Assembly: GCA_017623355.1 (NCBI GenBank)
Contig: JAGAPG010000012.1
Coordinates: 1-54,883, forward strand
DNA from: Clostridia bacterium
GTDB lineage: Bacteria > Bacillota > Clostridia > Oscillospirales > CAG-272
Reading direction: 5' to 3'
DNA length: 54,883 bases
Part shown: positions 16,455 through 24,537 of the stretch, piece by piece
Layout of the letters: every line of letters begins with the position of its first letter
Position numbering within the stretch: position 1 is the stretch's first letter
Made by a program: the position numbers and the translations under genes
The notes under the pieces: generated by a model
Told to the model about the DNA's origin: nothing
What the model saw: the letters and a program-made list of their open reading frames with translations, nothing else
The model's database searches: none

Positions 16455-18377
16455 ATGTCAAAAGTAAAAAGCTTAGATAAAAAATGGAAAGAGGTCGTTT
16501 TTGCCGCATCGGGCTTTGGACCTAATCTTATGATGATACTTATGGGTGCATACTTTACAGATGCGATAAATCCGGCAGGATTGAATCTTGCAGACAATCC
16601 GTATCACGCAATATCAACTATTTGTTATATTCTTCCCGCGATATTTCCGATACTTTGGGCAATATCAAAGGCTTTCGACGGAATTATAGATATTCCGTTC
16701 GCAAAATTGACGGACAGTCTTAATACCAAATGGGGCAGACGTCGCCCCCCAATACTCATATGCTTTATTCCTATGGTGATAAGCTATATTCTTTGCTGGA
16801 TACCGTTTGGAAGCTATGTGGTATTTAAAGCAGATCCTGCAGGACATAGCGCGCAATTGTTTAATACGATCTGGATAGTGGTATTTGCTCTTATATTCTT
16901 TAGTACATATACAATGTGCTTGATCGCGTTTTACGGTAGCTTGTCTACTGTATGTGACGGAGAAAAGCAACGACTTCGCGTTTCAAGCTATAAGGCCACG
17001 TTTGATACGATTACGTATGCAATAGTATACGCGCTCGTCCCCCTTATATTTGCTCTTACTAAGCAGCACGTAGATAAAATAGCGATATTCGGCTCTGTTT
17101 TGATGCTTACTATGCTTATCCCTCTATTTATGATAAAAGAGGGTGAAAAATACGGATATCCCGAAAAGGACGGCTTATCAGAGGAGCACGTTTCGATAAT
17201 TCAAAGTATAAAAACCACATTTGGAAACAAGGTGTTTTCCTCTTGGCTTGTAGTAAACTGTACCGCATTCTTCGGTCTTCAGATGTTCTTGGTTTCCATG
17301 AACGCGCTTTTAAGCGGAAGCATGGAATTTAACAATCTTGAAATAGCACTTGTTGAAACCTGTGCATTTGCTCCGGTTCCTATGATGCTGTATTTGTTTA
17401 ACAAGGTAAAGCAAAGAAAGGGTGTTAGATTTACATATCAAACCTGTCTTATTGCGTTTGCAATAGCTATTCTTTCATTTGATATTGCAAGCGTATATGT
17501 AAGCGGTGGAAACAAGCCGTTCCAAATGACAGTTTCAATAGTCGGGGCTCTTATCGGAAGCTGGGAAATAGGCGCATTCTTTATGATGCCTCTTATGGTT
17601 CCCGCTCAGGTATCAAGCGTAGAGGAAAAGCTTACAAAAAGAAATAATTCAGCAATGTATTTTGCAGCTCAAGCCGTTACAACTTCTGTAATCGGCGCAA
17701 TTGCATCGTCACTTGTTTATGAAAACATAAAAATGCTTTTTATAAGCAAGGAAGCAGGCGGTATCGTTTGGGCAGACGGTACAACTGAAAACGGAGTATT
17801 TATTGGAATTAAAGAGGAGGCGGCGCTTCTTCTTAACTCAAACATAGATAATGTTTATAATTTTGGTACACTTTTAGTACCTATAATCGTTTCCGTAATG
17901 TGCCTTTTTGGATTTATTATGGCGTTCAGAATGCCAAAGGATTTCACTCCGGAGCTTGTTGCCAAGGAGCTTAAAAGACAAAATCCCAACCTTGATATAT
18001 CCGCAGCAGTAACAGAGGAAGCAGATATTGCAAAGGAAAAGGACGTAACCTTCGTAAACGTAGCATATTGGATTCTTTCAGGCTCTATTTTCGGATTTAT
18101 CTGGAGCGCCTTCCAGCTTAGATCATTCAAAAATAAGAACACTCTTATTGCTAACAGCACGCCGCTTACATGGATGCTTTCAGCAATAATACCGTTCTTC
18201 TCGATATTCACATTCAAAAAGCTTTATGGCAATTTGAAGAAACAAGCGGAAGAAAAGAATGTGAAAATAACAGATGTAAGAGTTCTTATGGTTCTTTCTG
18301 TTATCTTCCCGATACTTCCTGTAAACGTAATATCTTTAGCGTTGCTTCAAAGAGATATGAACAAGGTAGACGCATAA
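16455..18377 (+). CDS. MFS_2 (GPH-type) transporter with extra C-terminal membrane domain
   Basis: 640 residues. The first ~500 form a 12-helix MFS_2/glycoside-pentoside-hexuronide-type transporter, with the signature KAFDGIIDIPFAKLTD and NTKWGRRRP between helices 2 and 3. MFS_2 members move sugars with cations, but the superfamily also includes lysophospholipid carriers of the MFSD2A type. After a soluble linker (~500-535), two or three more hydrophobic segments begin with VAYWILSGSIFGFIWSAFQ, resembling the DUF4234 pattern; that resemblance is tentative. Setting within an acyl-transfer operon, 25 bases after the ligase, suggests it moves the lipid product or its acceptor. GGAGAG precedes the ATG. 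Confidence 0.8.
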   Translation: MSKVKSLDKKWKEVVFAASGFGPNLMMILMGAYFTDAINPAGLNLADNPYHAISTICYILPAIFPILWAISKAFDGIIDIPFAKLTDSLNTKWGRRRPPILICFIPMVISYILCWIPFGSYVVFKADPAGHSAQLFNTIWIVVFALIFFSTYTMCLIAFYGSLSTVCDGEKQRLRVSSYKATFDTITYAIVYALVPLIFALTKQHVDKIAIFGSVLMLTMLIPLFMIKEGEKYGYPEKDGLSEEHVSIIQSIKTTFGNKVFSSWLVVNCTAFFGLQMFLVSMNALLSGSMEFNNLEIALVETCAFAPVPMMLYLFNKVKQRKGVRFTYQTCLIAFAIAILSFDIASVYVSGGNKPFQMTVSIVGALIGSWEIGAFFMMPLMVPAQVSSVEEKLTKRNNSAMYFAAQAVTTSVIGAIASSLVYENIKMLFISKEAGGIVWADGTTENGVFIGIKEEAALLLNSNIDNVYNFGTLLVPIIVSVMCLFGFIMAFRMPKDFTPELVAKELKRQNPNLDISAAVTEEADIAKEKDVTFVNVAYWILSGSIFGFIWSAFQLRSFKNKNTLIANSTPLTWMLSAIIPFFSIFTFKKLYGNLKKQAEEKNVKITDVRVLMVLSVIFPILPVNVISLALLQRDMNKVDA

Positions 18378-18379
18378 TA

Positions 18380-19036
18380 ATGGGTAGAATTTTTTCAGGG
18401 TTCGTAAAGCTTACAGCTTATCCCGCGGAGCTTGTATGCTTTCGTACAAAGATACATTATGAGGATAAAAAAGAGCAGGGACGAAAAATAAAGGGCGCGG
18501 CAATTCTGATATGCAATCATACTGCGGTTTGGGATTTTGCTCAGCTTATGCAGATTTTTTTTGGAAGACATATTCGTTGCCTTACAGCAGATCTTATGTT
18601 TAAAAAGAATAAGGCTATGAATTTTTTGATGACACACCTTGATATGATAAAAATAAGCCGTGAGAGCAAGAACTTTTCCTTTATTGAAGAATCCTTAGAT
18701 GTGCTTAATGAGGGCGGAGTTATAGAGATTTATCCCGAATCAAGAATATTAAAACCCGGTGAGCAATTTCCATTGGAATTCAAACCAAGCGCGGCGTATA
18801 TAGCTCTTTTGTCAAGAGCTCCCGTTATTCCTGTTTATACAGACGGAAATTATTTTGGCAAAGGCAGAGCGAATGTTATTATTGGCAAAAAGATAGACGT
18901 AAATACGCTTATTGATGAAGATGCCGATGTTTCGGAAAATATCAAGCGAATAAACGATCATATGAGAAATAGGATAGTGGAACTGAAAAATGAGCTCGAA
19001 AAACGAAAAGAAGAAAAACAAAGGAAAAAAATATAG
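18380..19036 (+). CDS. PlsC-type acyltransferase A
   Basis: 218 residues from ATG 18380, two bases after the transporter stop; a longer upstream frame overlaps the transporter and is not credible. The HX4D catalytic motif is present as NHTAVWD (~53-58). The second PlsC block, usually FPEG, reads IYPESR, so the Gly is replaced. AAYIALLSRAPVIPVY is the typical third block. The family transfers acyl groups from CoA, ACP or acyl-phosphate to lysophospholipid or, in some branches, to amino acids. The basic tail (KRKEEKQRKK) and N-terminal hydrophobic stretch suggest membrane-surface binding. The end overlaps the next acyltransferase by 47 bases. Confidence 0.85.
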   Translation: MGRIFSGFVKLTAYPAELVCFRTKIHYEDKKEQGRKIKGAAILICNHTAVWDFAQLMQIFFGRHIRCLTADLMFKKNKAMNFLMTHLDMIKISRESKNFSFIEESLDVLNEGGVIEIYPESRILKPGEQFPLEFKPSAAYIALLSRAPVIPVYTDGNYFGKGRANVIIGKKIDVNTLIDEDADVSENIKRINDHMRNRIVELKNELEKRKEEKQRKKI

Positions 19037-19691
19037 GACTTTTTCGATAAAGCGTTTATTTTATGACTTTGTGAAATGGACCGGCGTTATACCTATGGCA
19101 ATATTTTTTAGAATGAAAATATTCAGAATAGGTAAAAAAGAAAAATTCAAGGGTGCTATTATGATGTCGAATCACATCGGTATGCTTGATCCTATAGTAA
19201 TTCAATTTGTATATCCGTTTCGCAGGCTTTGGTGTCTTGCGATGAAGGAGCTTTTCAGAAGCCCTCTTTTGACAGCGTTTTTAAAGGGCGTAAACTGTAT
19301 TCCTGTAGACAGACAGAACGTTACCATAGATATGTATCACAGTGTAGCGGATGTTTTAAGCTCCGGAAAGATAGTCGCTATGTTCCCCGAGGGACAGATA
19401 AATTTCGATAAAGAAGCGGAGATAAAAAATTTCAAGGGAGGAGCAGCGCTTTTTGCTATCTTGAATAAAGTGCCTGTAATTCCTGTATATATTGTAAAAA
19501 AGACAAAAAAACTTGAAAGACAAAAAATTATTGTTGGTGAGCTTATACATCTTGAAAATGTATGTGGACGGACACCTACTCTTGCTGATCTTGAAGTGAT
19601 AAGCGAGCATCTTCATCAAAAGGAGAAAGAGCTTGAGCAATATTATTTAAAAAATATAAAAAGGGAGAAAACGAATGCAAATCAAGGCTAA
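18990..19691 (+). CDS. PlsC-type acyltransferase B
   Basis: 233 residues. It has the canonical motifs: SNHIGMLD (HX4D, ~60-65), FPEGQIN (~131) and GGAALFAILNKVPVIPVYI. It is therefore expected to be catalytically intact, unlike its neighbour with the altered second motif. The N-terminus is very basic (SSKNEKKKNKGKK), fitting a peripheral membrane enzyme. Two PlsC enzymes in tandem suggest two successive acylations, or one acylation plus a modified partner. It overlaps the upstream acyltransferase by 47 bases and the downstream ligase by 17 bases, so the operon is tightly coupled. Confidence 0.88.
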   Translation: MSSKNEKKKNKGKKYRTFSIKRLFYDFVKWTGVIPMAIFFRMKIFRIGKKEKFKGAIMMSNHIGMLDPIVIQFVYPFRRLWCLAMKELFRSPLLTAFLKGVNCIPVDRQNVTIDMYHSVADVLSSGKIVAMFPEGQINFDKEAEIKNFKGGAALFAILNKVPVIPVYIVKKTKKLERQKIIVGELIHLENVCGRTPTLADLEVISEHLHQKEKELEQYYLKNIKREKTNANQG

Positions 19692-21204
19692 TTTGTTAGA
19701 GGAACGCTTTACCTCAAAGGAAACAGCTCAAAAAATGAAGAAATTTTCCTGCATATCGGAAATGGCTGATCATATTTTTGAAGAGTATAAAGAAAAAATA
19801 GCACTTGTAGACAATGGTATAGAGTATACATATTCTGACATCGAAAAAAAGGTTGGAGCAATAAGAAATGCGCTTAATGAAAATGGAATAAAGGAAGGGG
19901 ATAAGGTCGGAATTTTTTATCCCAACTCTGCGGATTTTGTAATTGCTGCTATGGCTGTCACCTCTTACGGAGCAGTTGTTGTTGCTTTACCGTATCATCT
20001 TGATGAAAAAACTCTTTACGGATGTACATTGAAATTCCAAATTTCTGCTTTGATATACGACAGTATGTCAGAGGAAAAGGTAGAACTTGCGTATAAGCTT
20101 AACTCGAATCTTAAAAAAATACTTTCCGATAAGATAGCCGATGGATTCGCTCCTTCCAATAAGGTATCACCCGATGCTCCATGCGCAATAGTATTTACAG
20201 CAGGAACAACGGGACAAAGTAAGGGCGCGCTTCTTTCTCATAAGGCTATTTTGGCAGGAACGATGAACGGATGTATGGGATTCAGAGACTACGACGTTTT
20301 CGGTCAAAGATATTTTCTCGTGCTTCCTCTTACTCATATTTTCGGATACGTTCGTAATATGATGACAGCACTTTATACGGGTAGCTCTATGTATATTTGC
20401 CGAGATACCAAAAATATGTTCAGAGAGATCCCTACATATAATCCTACAATTATGATAATGGTTCCCGCACTTGCAGAAATGGCTCTTGGACTAACCAAAA
20501 TGCTTGGCACAAAAATACTTGGAAACTCGCTTAAGCATATAGTAGCAGGCGCAGCAGTGGTAGCTCCGCGTCTTGCAAAGGAATACAATAAGCTTGGTGT
20601 AACGCTTCTTGCAGGCTACGGTCTTACCGAATCCGCAAATCTCGTTACAGGGAACCCGGACACCTTAGAAAATCCTACATCTGTAGGCTTCCTTTATCCA
20701 AATCAGGAAATAAAGGTTGTAGACGGTGAGCTTTGGCTTAAGGGTGATAATGTATTCACTGAATATTATAACGATCCCGAGGAGACCGCAAAGTCGTTCG
20801 AGGACGGGTACTTTAAGACAGGAGATCTTGTAAAATTCGATGATAACGGATATATGTATATCGTGGGAAGAATAAAGGATATAATAGTTCTTTCAAGCGG
20901 AGAAAACGTAGCTCCCGAGGAGCTTGAATCAAAATTCCGCGAGATCGATTGCGTTCGTGATTGTCTTATTTATAAAGGAACGAACGAAAGCGGAAACGAG
21001 GCTCTTATATTTGAAATGACACCTCGTATGGACGTTATAAAGGAGCTTGGCATCGAGGATGTCGGAGCATACTGTACTCAAAAGGTAACTGAGGTAAATA
21101 ATACGCTTTTGAATTATCAAAAGGTATCTAAGATAATAATAAGAACAGAAGATTTTGAAAGAACTCCAAGTATGAAAATAAAGAGGCCAAAGAACATATT
21201 ATGA
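19675..21204 (+). CDS. Acyl-CoA/acyl-ACP synthetase (AMP-binding ligase)
   Basis: 509 residues with a complete set of AMP-binding motifs: TAGTTGQSKG (175-184), AGYGLTES (~319), YFKTGDL (~380), VGRIKDIIVLSSGENVAPEELE and the C-terminal catalytic Lys region TPSMKIKR. It should adenylate a carboxylic acid, probably a fatty acid, and pass it to a pantetheine thiol. The ACP gene follows with an ATGA overlap, so the free ACP is the likely acceptor (compare AasS-type acyl-ACP synthetases). GGGAG lies seven bases before the ATG. It is the intact counterpart of the carrier-fused ligase at the head of the operon. Confidence 0.9.
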   Translation: MQIKANLLEERFTSKETAQKMKKFSCISEMADHIFEEYKEKIALVDNGIEYTYSDIEKKVGAIRNALNENGIKEGDKVGIFYPNSADFVIAAMAVTSYGAVVVALPYHLDEKTLYGCTLKFQISALIYDSMSEEKVELAYKLNSNLKKILSDKIADGFAPSNKVSPDAPCAIVFTAGTTGQSKGALLSHKAILAGTMNGCMGFRDYDVFGQRYFLVLPLTHIFGYVRNMMTALYTGSSMYICRDTKNMFREIPTYNPTIMIMVPALAEMALGLTKMLGTKILGNSLKHIVAGAAVVAPRLAKEYNKLGVTLLAGYGLTESANLVTGNPDTLENPTSVGFLYPNQEIKVVDGELWLKGDNVFTEYYNDPEETAKSFEDGYFKTGDLVKFDDNGYMYIVGRIKDIIVLSSGENVAPEELESKFREIDCVRDCLIYKGTNESGNEALIFEMTPRMDVIKELGIEDVGAYCTQKVTEVNNTLLNYQKVSKIIIRTEDFERTPSMKIKRPKNIL

Positions 21205-21443
21205 CAAGAGAAATGATAATCGAAAAGCTCCGGAATATATTCAAAATGGTTAATGGAAACGATAATATTGAGGTTGATGAAGCAACAGATCTTCGCACAG
21301 GACTCGGACTTAATTCAATAGGTATGCTTTATATGATAATAGCTATTGAGGAGAATTTCGGAGTGCGCTTTGAAAATGTATCTATGGGCGATTTCAATAC
21401 CGTTTCCGATGTGATTAATTATATAGAGGAGCAGAAGAAATAA
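21201..21443 (+). CDS. Acyl carrier protein
   Basis: 80 residues, normal ACP length, acidic and helical. The phosphopantetheine site is GLGLNSIGM with Ser39 (Asn replaces the usual Asp of DSL). It starts inside the stop of the upstream ligase gene (ATGA) and ends one base before the LRAT-PPTase gene, giving the order ligase, carrier, carrier-activating enzyme. It differs from a housekeeping fatty acid ACP by context and by the divergent motif, so it is probably dedicated to this pathway. Confidence 0.9.
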   Translation: MTREMIIEKLRNIFKMVNGNDNIEVDEATDLRTGLGLNSIGMLYMIIAIEENFGVRFENVSMGDFNTVSDVINYIEEQKK

Positions 21444-22439
21444 ATGAAGTGGGTTTTGAAGGAGATAAAACCTGCCGATATGGTTCGTGTTCCGTCGGGA
21501 AGCTTTTATCATTACGGTATTTGCGTAGACGAGGATTCTATTGTTCAGTTTGGAGAGAGTGTTGTAAATCCGCTTGTCGATCCAAACACAGTAGAGGTGA
21601 ATAAAACCGACATAAATGACTTTTTAAGAGGTCGCTTTGCAGAGGTTGCCGAATACGATAAAAAAGAGCTCAAAAGGAAAAATCCTGACGAAAAAATAAT
21701 TGAATATGCAAATAAAAGTATAGGGAAAAAAGGCTATCATATCCTCTATAATAACTGCGAGCATTTTGCAAATGAATGCGTGTTTAATGTTCACTCCTGC
21801 TCGCAAACTGATGATTTTAGAGAAAGCTTATCAAAAAAATTTCCTATGGTTGATGTCTATATTGCGAGTGTTGACAGATTTAAAAGCAACAAGATCTTGC
21901 CTAAATACGCAAAGACAGAGTTGAAGGCTGTAAAAAACGAGTCCTTGGCAGAGCAAAAAAGAGCCGTTTACGGACTTTTACAGTATGCTGTGAAAAATTC
22001 CTTTGGTAAGGATGTTAATATTAAATCAATGTCAAAGGATGAAAGAGGAAAGCCGCATATGCAGGATTATAGCTTTTCTGTTTCGCATACAAGGGAGCTT
22101 GTTTGTGTTGCGGTTTCAAAATCGAATATAGGCGCAGACCTTGAGGAAATAAAGGAGCATAGCGCAACGTCACCGCTTAAAACGCATATTCTTTCGGAAA
22201 GCGAAAAAGACAAAGAATATACAAAAGAAGAGCTTTTAGAGCTTTGGACCAAAAAAGAGTCTATATACAAGTTTGATGACGGTATAAAAAGCTATATTCC
22301 AAAGGAAATAGACACAAATCTGTATCAAACCAAATCTGTAAAAATAGATTTTGAGAAAAAGCAATATAGCCTTTCTGTAACTGCAGTATCTGTAATGAAT
22401 GTGAATATTTTAACATTAGATGGAAGAAAAGCGACTTAA
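21444..22439 (+). CDS. LRAT-like acyltransferase domain fused to Sfp-type 4'-phosphopantetheinyl transferase
   Basis: 331 residues with two parts. Residues 1-~120 show the NlpC/P60-related LRAT pattern: PSGSFYHYGICV (His23), a beta-rich core and NNCEHFANECVF (Cys105, His107), the catalytic Cys motif of lecithin:retinol acyltransferase-like enzymes. Residues ~136-331 are a phosphopantetheinyl transferase: SVSHTRELV (His215), GADLEE (Asp232, Glu234, metal site) and LWTKKES (Trp268, Lys271, Glu272). The second half would activate the ACP and the carrier domain of this operon; the first could take an acyl group onto Cys105 and move it to an amine or alcohol, or hydrolyse it. It is the last gene; its stop lies in the terminator stem. 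Confidence 0.85.
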   Translation: MKWVLKEIKPADMVRVPSGSFYHYGICVDEDSIVQFGESVVNPLVDPNTVEVNKTDINDFLRGRFAEVAEYDKKELKRKNPDEKIIEYANKSIGKKGYHILYNNCEHFANECVFNVHSCSQTDDFRESLSKKFPMVDVYIASVDRFKSNKILPKYAKTELKAVKNESLAEQKRAVYGLLQYAVKNSFGKDVNIKSMSKDERGKPHMQDYSFSVSHTRELVCVAVSKSNIGADLEEIKEHSATSPLKTHILSESEKDKEYTKEELLELWTKKESIYKFDDGIKSYIPKEIDTNLYQTKSVKIDFEKKQYSLSVTAVSVMNVNILTLDGRKAT

Positions 22440-22456
22440 GTCGCTTTTTCTTTTTT
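22427..22456 (+). terminator. Terminator of the lipid operon
   Basis: AAAAGCGACT and its mirror AGTCGCTTTT form a 10-bp palindrome (22427-22446) followed by a T-rich run. The TAA stop at 22437 is in the stem, so the last gene and the terminator overlap. Confidence 0.8.
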
Positions 22457-22517
22457 AAATAATTCATTCTCCAAATGCTTACGATTATGGCGCGAATTTA
22501 TATATTTGTTTATGCAA

Positions 22518-22559
22518 TTTGCACAAAAATGTCGGGGGGGGGCAGTGTTTTTGTGCAAA
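22518..22559. repeat. 12-bp perfect inverted repeat with a nine-G loop
   Basis: TTTGCACAAAAA (22518-22529) and TTTTTGTGCAAA (22548-22559) flank an 18-base loop with an uninterrupted run of nine G (22534-22542). It lies just upstream of the -35 box at 22565. There is no T tract, so it is not a standard terminator. Confidence 0.85.
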
Positions 22560-22564
22560 ATCAC

Positions 22565-22593
22565 TTGACAAAGTAGAAATATAATATTATAAT
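22565..22593 (+). promoter_or_regulatory. Promoter of the secreted protein gene
   Basis: TTGACA (22565-22570), 17-base spacer, TATAAT (22588-22593), a near-consensus pair. Confidence 0.85.
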
Positions 22594-22642
22594 ATCTGTA
22601 ACACTACTATACAACTATATAAAAATTATAAAAGGAGAATTT

Positions 22643-24391
22643 ATGAGAAAAAAATTATTCTTATTTGTCGCTATGGCAGCAATGCTTATGTGTCTTTTTG
22701 CTATCACGTCAAGCGCGGCAGAGCCGAGCTATAAGGATGGCGAGTGGATATATGCCAGCGACGGAACAACAAAGCTCGCAATAAGAGATACAGACGGCAA
22801 CCCGCTTATTTGGTATATGAATGGCGACGAGCTCAAATGGGTAAGAGCAGACCAAACAGACATAACTCAGCCTGTTTATGTTAAATATAAAATAGAGGCA
22901 GGCGGAAGCGGCTTTAGCGGAGTTTCACCTCAAAAAACACTTAAAGACATCGATATTTACGATAACAGTACTCAAATTGAATGCGCCGGTATCAATTCGG
23001 CTTTAGTTCTTATTAATTTGGAAAAGCTTGATATTGATGCTTTAAACGGTTGGTTGTGGGGCAACAAACACGGTTGTTGTCTATTGATGAGAGGAATAGT
23101 ACTTCCTTCTTCTCTTAAATATATAGGTCAAGAAGGCTTTACTAACACGAGGCTCGTTCAAATTTGGAATCTTGAAAACACGCAGCTTGAGTATATAAAT
23201 AATTCTAGCTTTGCGACTACAGTAACACTTACCCAAGAGGCAACTAATGGAGTTTTCAAAAGTCCTCAAACAATGCCCATTTCGGCACAAAATTCATCTA
23301 TAAAGCAATATTATATGCATCCTATGTGTACATTCAACACATGTCAAAAATGGTATCAGTTATTTAGAAATTGTAAGCAATTAGAGAAGATAATAGTTCC
23401 GTCTCATTTTGAAATCGGTTTTGGCGAAGAGGCGTTTTACGAAACTCCCAAACAGTATATTTTGTTTATTACAGGAACAGAGGAACAGGCAACAAATTTG
23501 AGAGATAATACTCAATCATATCGTAATGGTAATTTTACATCAGCTAAAGTAATTTCCTATGAAATATATTTGGCTGATCAAACAACATATGATAATGCTA
23601 CAAATCAAGTGTATATTGTTTATGGATATAACTTCTGCGATGCCTTTTATGAGGGAGCACACGATCTTAGTAACGACGACGGACTTTGCTCGACGGAAAC
23701 AAAATGTGCAAGAAAAGACTGCGGAATAGTTGCAATAGAGGCGCAAGAGCATAAGCTTAATATAACGATGTCATATAACGACGGATACGGAGCAGCAGGC
23801 ACAAAGGTTTGTGACTGTCCTAATGAAAACTGCACAAAGGAAGACGGAACATTCACCCTTGATCCTATCTTCGTAGCAGAGGGATACTCCATAAGAGAAG
23901 ACGGCAAGTCACTCCTTGGCGGATATAGAATAAATAGCGACGCTCTTAAGGCGTATAACGAATATACCGGTACGAAGCTCACATACGGTATCGTAATGTC
24001 AAACGCAGCAAACGTGGTTATCACAAACGGTAAATATACGGGCGGCAAGGGCTTGATGGTATCCGAAAGCAACGAGAGCTACACTACCGTTAAATACGTA
24101 GTAAGCGGCTTTAGCGCGACGAAGGAGCTTACAGACCTTGGTCTTGTAATATCACTTTACGTAGTAGATGGTAACGGAATGAGCTTTATTCAAAACGATA
24201 CCGCATACGATAGCGCAAATGCTAATGTAGACGGCGCAAATACTGCAATAAATGCTATAACCTTCGGCTACATAGCTCAAAAGACTCTTAACGAGGATGA
24301 AGCTATCGGCGAAGACTACAAATCAATTCTTGAAGCAATAATCAAGGTTTCCGAAACTACAGCTTTGCCTGTACAGTCTGATGATGAATAA
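22643..24391 (+). CDS. Secreted BspA-like cell-surface protein
   Basis: 582 residues with a Sec signal peptide (MRKK, hydrophobic core, cleavage near SSAAEP at ~25). Residues ~100-280 contain degenerate leucine-rich repeats of the BspA/TpLRR kind (e.g. LPSSLKYIGQEGF, CKQLEKIIVPSHF). A Cys-rich stretch follows (~350-395, about eight Cys, e.g. CSTETKCARKDCG and CDCPNENC), then a ~190-residue C-terminal domain with no cell-wall sorting signal I can see. Such proteins act in adhesion or surface recognition. It is monocistronic with a strong promoter and a terminator. The C-terminal third seems richer in GC than the repeat part, suggesting modular assembly. Confidence 0.75.
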   Translation: MRKKLFLFVAMAAMLMCLFAITSSAAEPSYKDGEWIYASDGTTKLAIRDTDGNPLIWYMNGDELKWVRADQTDITQPVYVKYKIEAGGSGFSGVSPQKTLKDIDIYDNSTQIECAGINSALVLINLEKLDIDALNGWLWGNKHGCCLLMRGIVLPSSLKYIGQEGFTNTRLVQIWNLENTQLEYINNSSFATTVTLTQEATNGVFKSPQTMPISAQNSSIKQYYMHPMCTFNTCQKWYQLFRNCKQLEKIIVPSHFEIGFGEEAFYETPKQYILFITGTEEQATNLRDNTQSYRNGNFTSAKVISYEIYLADQTTYDNATNQVYIVYGYNFCDAFYEGAHDLSNDDGLCSTETKCARKDCGIVAIEAQEHKLNITMSYNDGYGAAGTKVCDCPNENCTKEDGTFTLDPIFVAEGYSIREDGKSLLGGYRINSDALKAYNEYTGTKLTYGIVMSNAANVVITNGKYTGGKGLMVSESNESYTTVKYVVSGFSATKELTDLGLVISLYVVDGNGMSFIQNDTAYDSANANVDGANTAINAITFGYIAQKTLNEDEAIGEDYKSILEAIIKVSETTALPVQSDDE

Positions 24392-24396
24392 AAACC

Positions 24397-24427
24397 AAAA
24401 GCAAGCTTGGTAACAAGCTTGCTTTTT
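24397..24427 (+). terminator. Terminator after the secreted protein gene
   Basis: A 9-bp stem GCAAGCTTG/CAAGCTTGC (24401-24409 and 24414-24422) with GTAA loop, then TTTTT. Confidence 0.9.
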
Positions 24428-24473
24428 GTATAGTGTTATATTAAAAAATAAATAAAAAAATTATAAAATTCTA

Positions 24474-24502
24474 TTGACAAATAATAATTATTATGATATT
24501 AT
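24474..24502 (+). promoter_or_regulatory. Promoter of the pyrimidine operon
   Basis: TTGACA (24474-24479), 17-base spacer, TATTAT (24497-24502) with extended TGA. The leader before pyrC is only ~30 bases, too short for a PyrR attenuator. Confidence 0.78.
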
Positions 24503-24537
24503 TAATTGAATAAAAATAGAGCAAGGGAGGACTACTA

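Noticed and set aside
18170-18379. A longer N-terminus for the first PlsC enzyme
   Set aside because: The extra part overlaps the transporter gene in another frame and has no acyltransferase features.
24503-24537. A PyrR-type attenuator before pyrC
   Set aside because: The leader is about 30 bases with no hairpin or T tract.
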